A stretch of DNA of 38,328 nucleotides from Pelargonium nanum (GCA_036897485.1 JAYMTF010000364.1:1-38328); one strand, 5' to 3'. Shown: positions 1-11,835, counted from the first letter of the stretch. The notes: a model not told the origin generated them from the sequence alone. Numbers and translations: made by a program.

Positions 1-211
1 GTCCTGTTTCGGCATTGAAAATCTCATTAACAAAGTCTATAGAATGAATTACAGTAAAAGTCTTGCTTCTTGTGAGAAGTGGGAACATATGTTTGGATGG
101 GAAGGACTGTGTTTGATGCCCGACCATATAAACTTATTTTCCCATCAAGTTAAATCTTGAGCAAAGGGTATTAGAGAATCTTTTTACATATTTTTATTCT
201 TTATGGTGCAG
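1..211 (+). other. Intron of the PMT gene
   Basis: AT-rich sequence with no open frame matching the family, ending in a pyrimidine-rich acceptor (TTATGGTGCAG) directly before the exon at 212. It is inferred to be intron because the next exon starts in the middle of a Trp codon. Confidence 0.6.
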
Positions 212-1096
212 GTGTGAAGGTTTCTCGACATATCCTAGGACATATGACCTCATTCATGCCCATGGTGTCTTCAGTTTGTACAAGGACAAGTGAGTATCTC
301 TTAATTCGTATCACTACACATGATATTGTTTTGTCGTTTGCATCAAGTTTAGAAAATGTCAAATAATTTTTAGTTTCTAATGCATGTTTGTATCATCATG
401 TATGATGGAAAGATCGAAGTCTGTAGCTTCTGCCTTATGGTGTCTATTCTTAAAAGCGATCAAGTTGCATTGTTATCTTCTTTAATAAGCTTGAAACATA
501 TTTGATCTAGGATATATATTTGAGACCAAGGCTGTGCAAACCTTGTTTGGTTGAGCTAAGACATGAGCTCATTTAGCCCTCTTTTGCAAATCTATTACTT
601 CACTTTTAGTCCAATGCATCCATGTCCGAGTCTTGTTTCAGTTTGTCTCTTTAGTTGATTATACATTATTTATGCTCTTATCATGCATCTGGATGTTAAG
701 TTCTCATACATTCTCCCTTCGTTCTCGACTTGCTTAATTTGATGACTCCATATACCTCTTAATAAGCTGAAATTTAGAATAGCTCCATAGCAGTTGTGGA
801 TCTAACAATCATCCTCCTAAATCTTCAGTAACTTATCGATTAATTCCATTTTTTCCTGATTCTATAGATGTGACGCCGAGGATATTCTCATAGAGATGGA
901 TCGTATTTTGAGGCCAGAAGGTGCAGTCATATTCCGCGATGAAGTTGATGCCCTAATCAAGGTAAGGAAGATAGTAGGAGGAATGAGGTGGGATACAAAA
1001 ATGGTAGACCATGAGGACGGTCCTCTTGTCCCTGTGAAGATCTTGATAGCCGTAAAGCAGTATTGGGTTGCTGATAACTCCACATCTTCACAGTGA
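212..1096 (+). CDS. PMT-family (DUF248) methyltransferase, C-terminal part
   Basis: This is the 3' end of a QUA2/PMT-type putative S-adenosylmethionine-dependent methyltransferase, a Golgi family linked to methylation of cell-wall polysaccharides such as pectin. Two exons are visible: 212-289, after an acceptor ending at 211, and 868-1096, joined by a GT-AG intron. Together they encode about 102 residues, including the family signatures [48 protein letters not shown] and [10 protein letters not shown]. The join restores KDKCDAEDIL in frame. The first base of exon 212 completes a Trp codon, so earlier exons lie left of the window. The C-terminus ends shortly after the conserved KQYWV, as in full-length members. 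From memory it is closest to Arabidopsis PMT2-like proteins, but the exact member is uncertain. Confidence 0.9.
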
Positions 1097-2250
1097 ACGA
1101 CTCACAATGGGAATTTTTTTTAGAACCCCGAGTTCTTCAAACAATGTTACGTTGTCTTTGACACAAACACGAAACAATTTAGTGAACATTTTTGAAAGAC
1201 AATTAGTAACTTAGTATGGGGGGTGAGGGAGGGTTGCACAGCTTATGTTCAATTATTTAGTAACCAGTGGAGTTTGAACTCATAATTTAGTTTTATTTAA
1301 TGTACCATTTACTTCAATATTTATAAAATTCATGCTTCATATCATGTGTTCAAATTAGAGGTTTTGGTAGTGCAATAAATATGCAGGAAATGGTTCTAAT
1401 GAAGAGTTTGGTATTATTTGATTTCTATTGTCTGAATTAATTTTGGAGCATTATGATCTAAATGTGATATTTGCAAAAGTTGCAGTAAATGTGCATCAAC
1501 AAACAATAAATGAAAAGTGGTCTCTGCTAAAGCTTTAGCATAGAAACTGCAAATTTATATAAATATCAATGTGGACCAAAACTATGCTGCATGCCGACCT
1601 AATTTTATTGATGTATGTTAACGTGACAATCTAATAAACTATTTTGTTTTATAAAATTATTAATATTAATTTGAAATAAATGTTCATTGGCATTGAATGT
1701 TTTTCTTCTTCTAATGTTGCCTATCTTTGATCATCGTTCAACAACAATTTTTTTAAACCATATTTTTAGCTCTACATTATGCACAAAGGATTGTGCAAAA
1801 TTCTGTTTGATCCAAATTTCGTATGCGTTGAATACTTTTTTTAATAAATTTTTATTGCTTTTGGTACAAATAATTTCGTAATTGCTAGTCCGATTCACTT
1901 GAATTACAATTTTTTTTCTTAATTCTCTTAATATTTTTATATATTTGCATTTGGTCCAAATGAATCAGACCTAGTTCAGTATATGACTGGACACATTCAC
2001 CGGTCAATAACGATTAAAAGATGTTGATGCTTAGTTTGAAGTCATATCAACATAACTTGACACGTCATTTTCTATGTATCATAAAATTGTTAATTAGACC
2101 TGACTCAAGCATAGCTAAACGAGACTTTTCACTGTTTTTTTTAAGTAAGAAATTTATCACTAGTTCACAATATTTGTTTGTATAAAATTGATAGTCCAGT
2201 TACAAACTTTGCAAATTATCATACAAAAACAAAAAAAACAGGTAAAAAAA
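1097..2250. other. PMT 3' UTR and AT-rich spacer, no gene
   Basis: Sequence downstream of the PMT stop. I see no open frame with family resemblance. A stretch near 1538-1612 resembles 15710-15775 inside the Helitron: the 20-base string CATAGAAACTGCAAATTTAT recurs there with one mismatch, with shared words on either side. It may belong to one dispersed repeat family, but the match is too short to class. Confidence 0.5.
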
Positions 2251-3154
2251 GTTATTGTTCAATTGAAATGGACCTTTCAGGTTTTGATTGGGCCTGAGAG
2301 GCACCGGCCCGTTATCCATCCACCGACAGAAGCGGGAAGTGATCGCTGCTCTGTGAAGCCAGCCTGACGCGGTGCCCTCCACACTATGAACCGTGAAACC
2401 TGGGCCTTCGCCTAGGCATCACGGCCCAACTTCATACTTGGATCGGGCAGGCCAGACAATAACCACTTAAGCCCAACCTAAGAAGTCCAAGCAACGTCCA
2501 ACAACATTAAAGCCCCACTCGGTTACAAGCTCGCGTTACCAAGCTCGGCGTAAGACAATGCACGTTAGTGCGGTTATAAACATTAGAAATGTTTTATACG
2601 TAAACGATGTGGGATAACTTTAAGCTAGATTCTATAACTTTTAAATCCAGCTGTGAAGCTATATAATATACTCTTCTGGTTTCTTATCCGTGTACTATAT
2701 AATCATCTCAGTAAAATGAGGATTAAGAGAGAAATGAAACATTGACCATTTGTGACACAGTTTATTCTCGTTTTCAAACACCTCGATCGCACGTGTAAAA
2801 TATGAGATTGCAGTAAAAGACCACCATAAAAAATGATTCAATATTTTCAGCAAAAATGTATTCGGCGTACCGAAACACAGTACTAAACTACGAAGAACAC
2901 GAAACATGTGCGCCGGCATAAGGTCATATTAAGAGTGTTAACTGTTAAGATTGTAAATAACCATGGGACTTCTGTTGTTTATCTGTCAAAATCTTAGCTT
3001 CTTATTATTTGTAACTTCACATTATCATGTTCGGTTCTGTGTTAGGCTCTGGTGTTTATGAACTATACACAGTATCAATCTTGTCCTTTAATGTACAGCT
3101 TCCATATGAAAAGTTGGCATGAAAATTGCAATGTTCCCTCTAATTTATGCCCTT
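2251..3154. repeat. Dispersed/tandem repeat, copy A
   Basis: First of two directly repeated segments (copy B at 4288-4864). The first 410 bases are GC-rich compared with the surroundings and roughly 80% identical to copy B by eye, with three uninterrupted identical blocks at 2308-2337 (30 bases), 2342-2382 (41) and 2509-2550 (42). The homology continues past this core: 2950-3154 matches 4697-4864. Copy A carries about 285 extra bases (about 2663-2950) that B lacks. Both begin just after an A-rich run and both contain the motif CGATGTGGGAT. No coding frame is shared. I do not recognise the family. Confidence 0.75.
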
Positions 3155-3702
3155 AATTCTAGTATGGCAAAATCTTGTGTTGGACCAAAAAATTTCTGGC
3201 ATATGAACAAAAATATGCAAACAAATGGATAGGATTTTAATGAGTAGGATCTTGTCTAACTCTGAAGTAATACTAAACTTATGTTTTAAGTACGAGAATA
3301 CCTTCTCAATATCATTTAAATTGCTAAAGTGTAAATCTAAAACTAACTTTAGAGTCACTGTGATTTGATGCATATTGTTTTCCATAACTTCACCACATGC
3401 ATTCCTTTATGGATGAGAAAGATTGGTCAAAAGATGAGAGTTTCCTTAATGAAAAATAAGATGGGTTGGGGTTCATCCCCAATGTGTCCCACCAAGCTGC
3501 ATACCTTGTTCTTGTCAGGTAATGGTTCTGTTCATTAAAGAGAATGGAGAACTCATTCTTGAAGCACTTGCATGCTCTTGAAAAATTACATCTTGAGGGT
3601 CTGCATAATTAGGTCCTTAGGCATGTTGTTTAATTTGGAGGTAGGACTTAGGAGAGGGTAGGTACATTTAATTTGATGGTAAGATAGAACCTAAACCTAA
3701 GA
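3155..3702. other. Spacer, no gene recognised
   Basis: AT-rich sequence between repeat copy A and the MITE. Open frames on the minus strand here are short, lack family features and look like chance. Confidence 0.4.
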
Positions 3703-3770
3703 CTCCTTCCGTCCCAAAATGAGTGCACAAGAGAGGAAACAAGACACTGATCATGTTAGGACGGAGGGAG
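3703..3770. mobile_element. Stowaway-like MITE remnant
   Basis: A 68-base element with terminal inverted repeats. The left end CTCCTTCCGTCCCAAAAT and the inverted right end CTCCCTCCGTCCT agree at 11 of the first 13 positions. These are the classic ends of Stowaway (Tc1/mariner-type) MITEs, normally flanked by TA. TA dinucleotides lie a few bases outside both ends. The usual 150-300 base interior is missing, so this is an internally deleted copy. Confidence 0.8.
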
Positions 3771-4287
3771 TGATACATATGTTGTTATCTGTGTGGATAT
3801 TAAATAATTTGCTCTGTTTCTTTATCTCCAGCAGCCGAATATCGTTGTATGATCAATTGCCACATTAGTGAGAATCAGTTAATGTATATATTAGAACATT
3901 TGAAGATGTAAGGTTGAGCACAATGGAAGACAATGCATTGTTGAAGGCCGAGAAGGAGAAAGAAAAAGAATTTGGAATGATTGTTGTGGATCAATTCAAG
4001 AAGCAAATGCAGAATGTGAAGAGAAGAAGACAAGTCTTGTAGTAGAAAAGAACCATCATACTTGCCATGAAAAAGATGGTGTAAATGTTGTGACTTTTCC
4101 ATGAAAGAAATTATCACATTTAAGTCTTCATGGAATATTATCACATTCAACACAGGTTTGATCCAATCATCCCTCCATGGCATCATATTATCTCCAGTCT
4201 TCATAATCATCTTCAATATGTTGTTTTCAAGTTCTGTATTCATTACATTCAAGTTGAATTTGTAGGAAAAAAAAAGACAAAAAAGAG
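3771..4287. other. Spacer with a doubtful 39-residue ORF
   Basis: On the plus strand 3923-4042 opens with ATG and encodes a 39-residue Lys/Glu-rich peptide (starts MEDNALLKAEKEKEKEFG, then TAG). Its composition is more coding-like than the surroundings, so it may be a fragment of an exon, but no family is recognised. A minus-strand frame at 3875-4252 is its shadow. Nothing else is supported here. Confidence 0.25.
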
Positions 4288-4864
4288 GTTGTTCAATTGA
4301 AGTGGACCTTTCAGGCTTGACTGGGCCTGCTAGGTACCGACCCGTTATCCATCCACCGACAGAAGCGGGAGGTAATCGCTGCTCTGTGAAGCCAGCCTGA
4401 CGCGGTGCCCTCCACTCTAAGGACCGTGAAACCTGGGCCTTCGCCTAGGCTTCATGGCCCAACTTCTTACTTGGATCGGGCGGGCCAGATAAGAACCTGG
4501 CAAGCCCAACCTGAGAAGCCCAATCAACGTCCAACCAATTTAAAGCCCCACTCGGTTACAAGCTCGCGTTACCAAGCTCGGCGATACATTGTGCTCAGTA
4601 GTGTGATTATAAACAACAGCATTACTTCAAATGTAATCGATGTGGGATTTTTGGGTGTTAGATTCCAAACCTTCTAAATCCAGCAGTGAAGCTTATTATA
4701 AATAACCGTGGGGATTTTATTGTTTATCTGTTAAAATTTAGCTTTTTGTCAGCTCCTATGCTTAAAAATTACTTACAATATCGATCTTTTCCTTATTGTA
4801 CAGCAATGCATTCACGTGAAAAGTTGGCATGAAATGTGCATTGTTTCCTCTAGTTTATGCCCTT
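4288..4864. repeat. Dispersed/tandem repeat, copy B
   Basis: Second copy of the repeat at 2251-3154, in the same orientation with about 2 kb between copy starts. The identical blocks are at 4341-4370, 4375-4415 and 4542-4583. It lacks the 285-base insertion of copy A. An open frame at 4405-4677 crosses it but is not conserved in copy A, so I do not call it a gene. Homology runs out on both sides in ordinary AT-rich sequence, with no clear TG...CA ends and no clear target duplication. Confidence 0.75.
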
Positions 4865-5402
4865 TTCTGGTTTTGCACAGTACATGTTTGTGAGACTCAT
4901 ATATCATGTATGGCTTCTAAAATTTGTTTGGTATGCTTTATTATCAGATCAGGACCATTGCCAAACAAGGCACAACATGTCAAAAAACCCATTTCTTGAA
5001 TGGTTTTGTATAGAATTATAGGTATAGTAAAGGTCTCATGACAGAAAATAAAAATTGAAGCAAAAGAGTAAGTTTTGCTGATATGGGTAATGATGGTTTT
5101 TGGTTCTTGCTAAAGGGTTTGTTTGTTCATGGAGTCAAGGACTAGATTGATAACTGCTTAATTGTCTCATTAGTTCGATACGGTGCCTCGAATTTAATCT
5201 GATGAAGTTGACATTACTGAAATTTTCTTATCCATGATGCTAGTCCACCAACTATTCATGGCAGCTAAGAGAAAAATAATTTCTGGCTACTCACATCCAC
5301 AAGAAAACATGACAACTCATAATATACTATGTTTATGTACTTAATGCAAGCCTACTTATATCCAACTCATTCTCAACAGGCTAAGCACAACCTCACCATC
5401 CA
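4865..5402. other. Upstream region of the PKS-type gene
   Basis: AT-rich non-coding sequence leading to the promoter of the gene at 5493. No gene or repeat is recognised. Confidence 0.5.
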
Positions 5403-5407
5403 CAACT

Positions 5408-5416
5408 CTATATATT
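5408..5416 (+). promoter_or_regulatory. Probable TATA box of the PKS-type gene
   Basis: CTATATATT lies about 80 bases before the ATG at 5493, followed by a pyrimidine-rich leader. The spacing suits a start of transcription near 5440 and a short 5' UTR. Confidence 0.55.
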
Positions 5417-5492
5417 TTCTTCTTCCTCTATCAGATTTTCAGGCTTGTATTTGGGTCATTTTCTCTTGTTTTGTTCTTGATTGACCAAGAAC

Positions 5493-6848
5493 ATGACAAT
5501 GGTTAGTTTCAAATCTATCTCATCAAAAGCACTATCGTTTGAGAGCACAGATAGCTCTTACCTCCAAAATGTCTCCTACTCTCCGCACTTGAGCAGTACT
5601 AATGAGATCGCTTTTGTGCATAAACTTTGTCCCATCATGATGATCTCTACCACCCAAGAGAAGCAGCTCAGCTTGGCAAGGAAGAGGGAAGAAGATGGAG
5701 AGATTGGAGTGTTTGGAGCCGAAAAGTACTTCAATGGAAGAATGGACGAGGAGAGTCTGAAACGTGCTAACGTTGGTGCAAGGAAGTACAAGAAAGAAGA
5801 GAAATCTGATATGACAGAAGCAACGAAACCAAGAGTTCGTAGTCTTGGAACTCCAAGTCTTGGTTCTGAGTCAAGTTGGAAAAGCCAGAGCGCCTTGTTG
5901 CGAAAAGCAGCGTGCAATTCTTCACTCGGGAAGACTAAGAAAGTGCAAAGAAGAAACTTTCTTGGTAGCCTCATTTGCAATTGTGCTTGTTCAGACAAGA
6001 GCTCGGTTGATATAGATGCAGAACATGTTGGTGAGATCAGTTCCAATAGAAGTGGTGCTAGTTTTGGTGCTGCCCATGTCAAGCCAATCATCAATGATCC
6101 CGTCAAAACTGTCCTTGAAGCTCCTGAGGAGGTGCACATACAGAAACAGGACAAATTGGGCATTGAACTGAACAAAGAAACCTACTTTTCCATCCAAAGC
6201 CCAATTGCACAAAAATCACTACAAGTCTTTGGTTCACCTGTAATGGAGTGGAGAAAGAAACCATTCAATATTGAAACCAGACTAGCAAAGCTGGCTTGGG
6301 AGGCCAATCCAAAAACACTAGAAGAAACAGAGGTTGCTGCAAATGAAGTCTACAACAATGATTCTGAGAGTGATGCAAGTTCAGATTTGTTCGAGATAGA
6401 GAGCCTCACAGGCAAAGCAAACCCTTTTCTTGCAAGGCAAGCATCAGATGTCGTTCTTGTTCCCAAAACTTGTTATGCACCGAGTGAGACCAGCATAGAG
6501 TGGAGTGTAGTCACTGCCAGTGCTGTAGATTGTGAAGAGCAAAGGCCAAGAAAAATCATGGCAAGCCCCATCAAGATGTTTTCACAACCTGCAATTAGTA
6601 CTAATATGAAATCAAATAACGAGACTGCACAAAGGCGGCGTCCCAACATTCTGTTGAGTTGCAAGAGTCACAAGTCTGTGAGAGTTGCAGGAGATGCATA
6701 CATAGCAAACGACAAGGCTCATGCCGAACATTCCCCAAGAACCCGCCGTGGGTTACAAGCTGGGATTAAGAGGACGGGTACATTGTCTAGCCAAACAGCA
6801 GCTCTCCCAAACTTCACATCTTCTGTACATTCAGTAGTCTTTTACTGA
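5493..6848 (+). CDS. PHYTOCHROME KINASE SUBSTRATE-family protein
   Basis: An intronless 451-residue protein of the plant PKS family. These plasma-membrane-associated proteins bind phytochromes and phototropins and act in phototropism and leaf positioning. Family motifs seen in order: EIGVFGAEKYFNGR near residues 70-83, a Cys cluster LICNCACS near 160-167, ETYFSIQSP near 229-237, LFEIESLTG near 299-307 and YAPSETSIEWSVVTASA near 328-344. PKS proteins are reported to be S-acylated on conserved cysteines, and the CNCAC cluster is the obvious candidate. The start is the ATG at 5493 (MTMVSFKS); the frame is open a little further upstream but only through a TTG codon. The length fits the family and lack of introns is usual for it. 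Which member (PKS1, 2 or 4) cannot be told from memory. Confidence 0.93.
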   Translation: MTMVSFKSISSKALSFESTDSSYLQNVSYSPHLSSTNEIAFVHKLCPIMMISTTQEKQLSLARKREEDGEIGVFGAEKYFNGRMDEESLKRANVGARKYKKEEKSDMTEATKPRVRSLGTPSLGSESSWKSQSALLRKAACNSSLGKTKKVQRRNFLGSLICNCACSDKSSVDIDAEHVGEISSNRSGASFGAAHVKPIINDPVKTVLEAPEEVHIQKQDKLGIELNKETYFSIQSPIAQKSLQVFGSPVMEWRKKPFNIETRLAKLAWEANPKTLEETEVAANEVYNNDSESDASSDLFEIESLTGKANPFLARQASDVVLVPKTCYAPSETSIEWSVVTASAVDCEEQRPRKIMASPIKMFSQPAISTNMKSNNETAQRRRPNILLSCKSHKSVRVAGDAYIANDKAHAEHSPRTRRGLQAGIKRTGTLSSQTAALPNFTSSVHSVVFY

Positions 6849-7832
6849 ACAATGTTCTTGTGTCATTTTGTTGATCAAAAATTTGAAAATGATATACATC
6901 TGATTTCAAATTCTGGCTACATATATAGGTTATTAAATGACAATTACTTCAGAATAAAGAAAATTTATCAGCATCTTGTATCCATCACCTGTTGTCTATA
7001 GATCCAAGAGTGACTGCAAGGACCTTTGCTGAGACATTCTCATTCCTTTTTGTTCCTACCATTGGTTTTGTAATGTGAGGCCTATAAGCTTGCAAAAGAT
7101 GACAGTTAAGGACTTGGTTATGTGAAGAATTGGTGTCATGAAGCAGAAGGGGCATAAATGTAGAAACAGGGACACATTCATATCGATCTTTTAAAGTTAT
7201 ATATGAGCTGGAAAGAGCACATTTGTGGCAAGAACTTGCAGGTAGCAGAAGCCATATGCAGTTGTCAAGTTAGGTATCAATGTGCAGCACAGAATAGTTG
7301 TAGTTAAATGGGTCATGGGCCACTTTGGAGGAGATGGTCATAAATGAAGGCTCTCAAGTTAGGTTCTCATGGAAAATAGAACACCTCATGTGGTGAGCAT
7401 TTGATGAAAAGGAAAGGAATAGAAAAGTCCAACAAAAACACACATCCCCATCAAGGTAATGTCCATCTATTCAAGAAGCCAACATATGCTAATTAAGTGT
7501 AAAATGTGGTGTTCCAAAGAAGAACCATTCAACTTCAAGTGATTGAGTAACTTAACAGCAAGAACCAAAAAGCAAACAAAATGCACAACCAGGTGAAGAT
7601 GACGAATTCGCCCGAGATCACAACAGAATGAGACATTCTTCCTTCAAAAGTGATGTATGTTCTCAATTTCAATAGTAATTAAGTTTCAGATACTTGTGTT
7701 AACTTTAAACAAATAGAGGTACAAAATCACAACATATGTACATACAAAAAATCCCAATATAGGTGTAGCTCATTTAGCGGGAAAAACATATAGTAGTGGT
7801 ACAGTCTTTAATGGGTGCTCTCTGTGTAAGAA
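6849..7832. other. Convergent 3' regions of the PKS and SBH genes
   Basis: The two genes end towards each other across about 980 bases. The sequence is AT-rich with stops in every frame, and the ends probably hold both 3' UTRs. No other gene or repeat is seen. Confidence 0.6.
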
Positions 7833-9682
7833 TCATTCATTCTTGGGTCTATGAGTAGGCCGAGCTTCGAAGCCTCCACTGGCTCTCTTCTCAAGTGAAT
7901 AAGGCATATAGGTCCCGAGGATTCTGTCCCACATTACAAAGAATGGCTGGGAGAAGTTGTATTTGGTGCCATATAACTGATGGTGGATATCATGGTAAGC
8001 AGTGTTGTTTCTGAAGAGCACGTGGAAAAGGTTCCCGGGAAGCCATAGTCCACAGTGGTCATCCACTGTTTTGAGGGTGGCAAATGAGAAGAAGAAGATG
8101 GAAACTCGAGGAGACATACCAGAAATAAGGAAAGATAAGGCCCCGCCAATAGTGTCAAGAAGAAGACCCTCCACTGGATGATTGTATAGAGCTCCAAATG
8201 CATACGGCACAACTAGAAGGTGATGTTTAGAATGGATATGCTTGTACAGGAACTTGTTGTGGTGCATGAATCTGTGCATGAAATATTGCCATGTATCCAT
8301 AACTAACATTGCAGTGAGGAACTGTTTAGCTATAACAATTACGGAAAATTCCTTATTTGTAGCATCCTCGCCACCATTTCCAGTTATCTGCATAAAAGGA
8401 ACATTTCATTATAATCATAAGAAAACCACTAATTACAGAACACAAAGGGACAAGTGGCAGCTGAAAAATTTATAACATAAAAGGTTCCATGACTAAAGAG
8501 CAACAATAGCCACATAATAGTTCCAACCGTGATTAAATTAATAAAAAATTTAGTATCATCACTACTACTAGTGTAATATACTTTTACTAGTGACATCAAC
8601 AAAGGAAAGGACTTAGAAACACTGTAAGCACATGAATAATTTGTACATCAACAAAGGAAAGGACTTAAAAATATATAATACATGGCAGATCGGTTCTTAA
8701 TATTCCACATGGCAAATCTTCATGCATAAAACTAAAACATGACTGCTAGAATGGTGTAAAATGATATGCAAAACCATTTTATCACACAACTTTCTTCTCA
8801 ACCTAACTAACTAGTCCAAGAGCACCCTCCGCACTCAACCTCTCATCACATTGATCTTCACATACTGCACGGAAGTGTTTATTATAGGAATTCAAAGTCG
8901 CCACTAACAATATCCAAAGCATTCAGAACCGGAGTTTTATCCATTCTAAGTTCTAGCCCAATTCAAGTACATTACATAGAAGAACCTATGTTGGTAGATC
9001 TATCAAAAAGCTTCCAAAACAGAAAATTTTGATCAAACTGTTCCATTACCTAACAGTTATAAATTAATAAAATAGTAACATAGTCCTTAATTTCTTCCTG
9101 GAAAATCTGTTACCTAGGAGGAACTATGACTATGAGATAAATAACAGTTTATAGATTCTATAAACTTTCAATTCCGACGAAATATAGAACATGATGTCCA
9201 TAATCAAAGCATAACTAAAAACAATACTCAACAAATTATGTATAATAGGCTAAAATAATTCATAAGACAAACAAAACACATGGATGGAAATTAAGATTGT
9301 CATGCACCCAATTCCAGGTCAGCTGATTTGAGATCCACTGGAAAAACAAAGTGCCAAAACTTTTATAGTAACCATGGGAAAACAACAAACTTTACCAAAC
9401 CGACAACACAAATTGTTTGAAACAAAACAATAATCATAATATAAAATCGGTACGACGTACGGTGAACAAGAGGACAGCGACCACAGCCTGAAGAGCTTGT
9501 TGGAGAAGAACACCTTTGACGACAGTGGATTTGGAGACCAAATTTTTGACATCCTCGTCCTTCTTCGAATGCAACCTATAATTTTCAAACGATCCTAACA
9601 ACACATACAACCCAGAATATGCCCAGTAAATCAAGATTGGAACGAAAGTGCTCAATATATCATCAGAAACTGTGAAACCCAT
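7833..9682 (-). CDS. SBH1: Sphinganine C4-hydroxylase (sphingoid base hydroxylase)
   Basis: A 258-residue ER membrane di-iron enzyme of the fatty acid hydroxylase superfamily that hydroxylates C4 of sphinganine or dihydroceramide to make phytosphingosine-type bases. Exon 1 is 9682-9461 (74 codons, starting MGFTVSDDILSTFVP) and exon 2 is 8387-7833, separated by a phase-0 GT-AG intron of 1,073 bases. All three His motifs are present: HRFMHH (112-117), HSKHH (126-130) and HDIHH (206-210). Hydrophobic segments lie near residues 12-31, 57-74, 88-108 and 150-180. NNTAYHDIHHQLYGTKYNF and MWDRILGTYMPYSLEK match plant SBH1/SBH2 almost exactly. Arabidopsis SBH1 is about 260 residues, so this looks complete. 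Choice between SBH1 and SBH2 is uncertain. Confidence 0.96.
8388..9460 (-). other. Intron 1 of the SBH gene, with a short direct repeat
   Basis: The minus-strand donor is GTACGT at 9460 and the acceptor ATGCAG ends at 8388. A 23-base string beginning ACATCAACAAAGGAAAGG occurs at 8593-8615 and again at 8645-8667, a 52-base period, so a small local duplication has occurred. Nothing else coding is seen. Confidence 0.8.
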
Positions 9683-11835
9683 ATCTCAAATCCAATTATT
9701 CGGAGCTGATCGCGCACCAATGATCATTACCCAATTCGTGATTTCCCCAAACAAACAAACCCTAAACCTCAAAATAATTTATTGGAACTTAAAAAAAACA
9801 AATAATCCTCTTGAAACCAGAGGAGAGAGGGAGAGGATTTGGAGTTTCATCAAAATATCAGATTTCGAACGTTGATTTTTGGTTTGTTTTCTTTAGACGA
9901 CGACTGTGGATCGTATGTGGCGCTTCTATGTTTAGTTACCGTGAAACCTAAACGTGTCACCATAAGGGTTGGTTGAGGTGGATCCCATGGACAATTTCCA
10001 GGTTTCCATTGGACAAAATATTTGACCAATCGCGTGATGTAGAGTAGAGTATTATGGCTCTATTTGTCATTGATTGTGCTGTGTTAAACCGAGCCGGGTT
10101 GAACCGGTTTCGGATGTCTGAAATCCACGACAACGTGCTATTATATCACGTTCAAAAGTACTACTATAATTTAATCATTTTTGTTTAAGATAATCCAAAG
10201 TCAAACAAAAAATTACATATAAATATTATTACTAATTAATACTATCATTTATGACCGTGGTGCATTTCTCGAGAATACTTATTATTTTTCTAATGTAATT
10301 AATTATTCATTGTTGGTCAATCATTTTTAGTTCTTATCGAAGATATTGTTGGAGAAGCATTATTTGAGTTCACGTCTTGACATGTAGATGTGACTACCAG
10401 TCCTTCATATTTTGAGGCAAAATATATAGAAATAACATAAAAAAACTCAAAATTGTTTGGTTGAGAAATAGTAGTTGTTTATGTCAATTTTATCTCAATT
10501 ACAAGTCATGGATCAAATCAGGGAGTAAATTAATTGAATTTAAACGTTAAGCTAAATTAATTTATTATTTTTGTTGTTGCTAATTAGTCGATGATGCTTA
10601 TAACAATAAAAAAAATTGTATTTAATTATTTTATTGTTATGTTCTTTAGTCATTTTAATAAATATAAATTCTAATTTATATAATTTTATTTCGAACCTAT
10701 ACTCTTTTTTTTGGTATTGTTAGTATATAATGACCTCTTTCATTTGTTTTTAAATCGTTTTTAACTTTTAGTAGTGTTACCAACCCAAAAATGCAATACT
10801 TATATCTAATTTTATAACAAATTTAATGTTTGTGTCATTGAAAAAAGTTCTAAAACTTAAAGGAGAAAGAGACATGTGATTATAGGAGAGCAATAGATAG
10901 GTGGTCAATTCTATTATGATTTGGTCCAAAAATCACATTTAACCTCTGACCAGCTATAACTTTTTAAAAAAATATTGTTCATTAATTACTATTATTATTG
11001 TTGATTATAGCTACTAGTAGTAGTTGGTTGCCCATCTTATTCTAGCTCTCACCCACTTTTTTTTTCTTTGAAATAAAGATTTTTTTTAAGCACTTTGAGA
11101 AAAGAAAAAAAAAATTGAAACCGAAAAATATATATATAGTTTTTTTTAAGGAATATATATATAGTTATAAAGTAGTGAATATTAATTTGTTTCTTTTAAA
11201 AGTAAAGGAAATTAAATCTCTGCTTACGAAATTAGCTGAATTTATTCTGGTGGACTCCTCAATTTACTTCCATTATAATCATCCAAAACAACTTATATAA
11301 TCAGTTAATCACAACAAATCGAGAAGTGGGTGATTGAGAGAAAACATAATATTACTTGAGATGCTGAGAAACAATGAAGGAAACAGAAACATTTTATGAG
11401 TTCATCAATTTCTTCTATAATCACAAAAATAAAATGCACCTTGAGTTTTAAAATTGCTCATGTGAGGGTTAACCACTATCAGATAATATTGTGCTGAAGA
11501 TTTTATATTGCATTATGAATTAACAGAAAAAAAATAACTTAGACCTGTAAAAAACAAATACTATAATTTGATGTAATATGCACAATTTCAATTTCAAATG
11601 TAATTACAATGTACAGTGTCATGTCATCCCCAAAAAGCATGTGAATATGCCAAGCAATTACAATGGAATTGACCCAGAATGGCTAAGGAGTTTAAATCTT
11701 TTTATGCTTGTGGAGAGAGATAGCAATGTCAACCAAACTTATGTCTCCTGCCAATCACCCAGGTGAAGTTCCAGCAAGACCAGATCAAAAATGAAATTTG
11801 GTATAGATTAGAAGCATACATTGCTCTAACAGCTT
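9683..11835. other. SBH 5' leader/promoter and ORC6 downstream region
   Basis: About 2.1 kb between the SBH start and the ORC6 stop, both on the minus strand. 9683-9900 is probably the SBH 5' leader. From about 10100 to 11600 the sequence is very AT-rich with homopolymer runs and TATATA stretches (an ATATATATAGTT word recurs near 11130 and 11155). Open frames are short and unlike known families. I see no gene and no clear element ends. Confidence 0.5.

Noticed and set aside
3875-4252. 125-residue minus-strand open frame
   Set aside because: His/Leu/Met-rich low-complexity peptide without family features or splice context; mostly antisense to a short Lys/Glu-rich plus-strand frame.
4405-4677. 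90-residue open frame over repeat copy B
   Set aside because: The frame is not kept in copy A, and the residues match no family; it exists because the core is GC-rich and low in stop codons.
2251-4864. Repeat copies A and B as the two LTRs of one retroelement
   Set aside because: No TG...CA ends, primer-binding site, polypurine tract or target duplication could be placed, and the homology drifts out in AT-rich sequence instead of stopping sharply.
5576-6175. 199-residue minus-strand frame inside the PKS-type gene
   Set aside because: Antisense shadow of a well-supported coding region.
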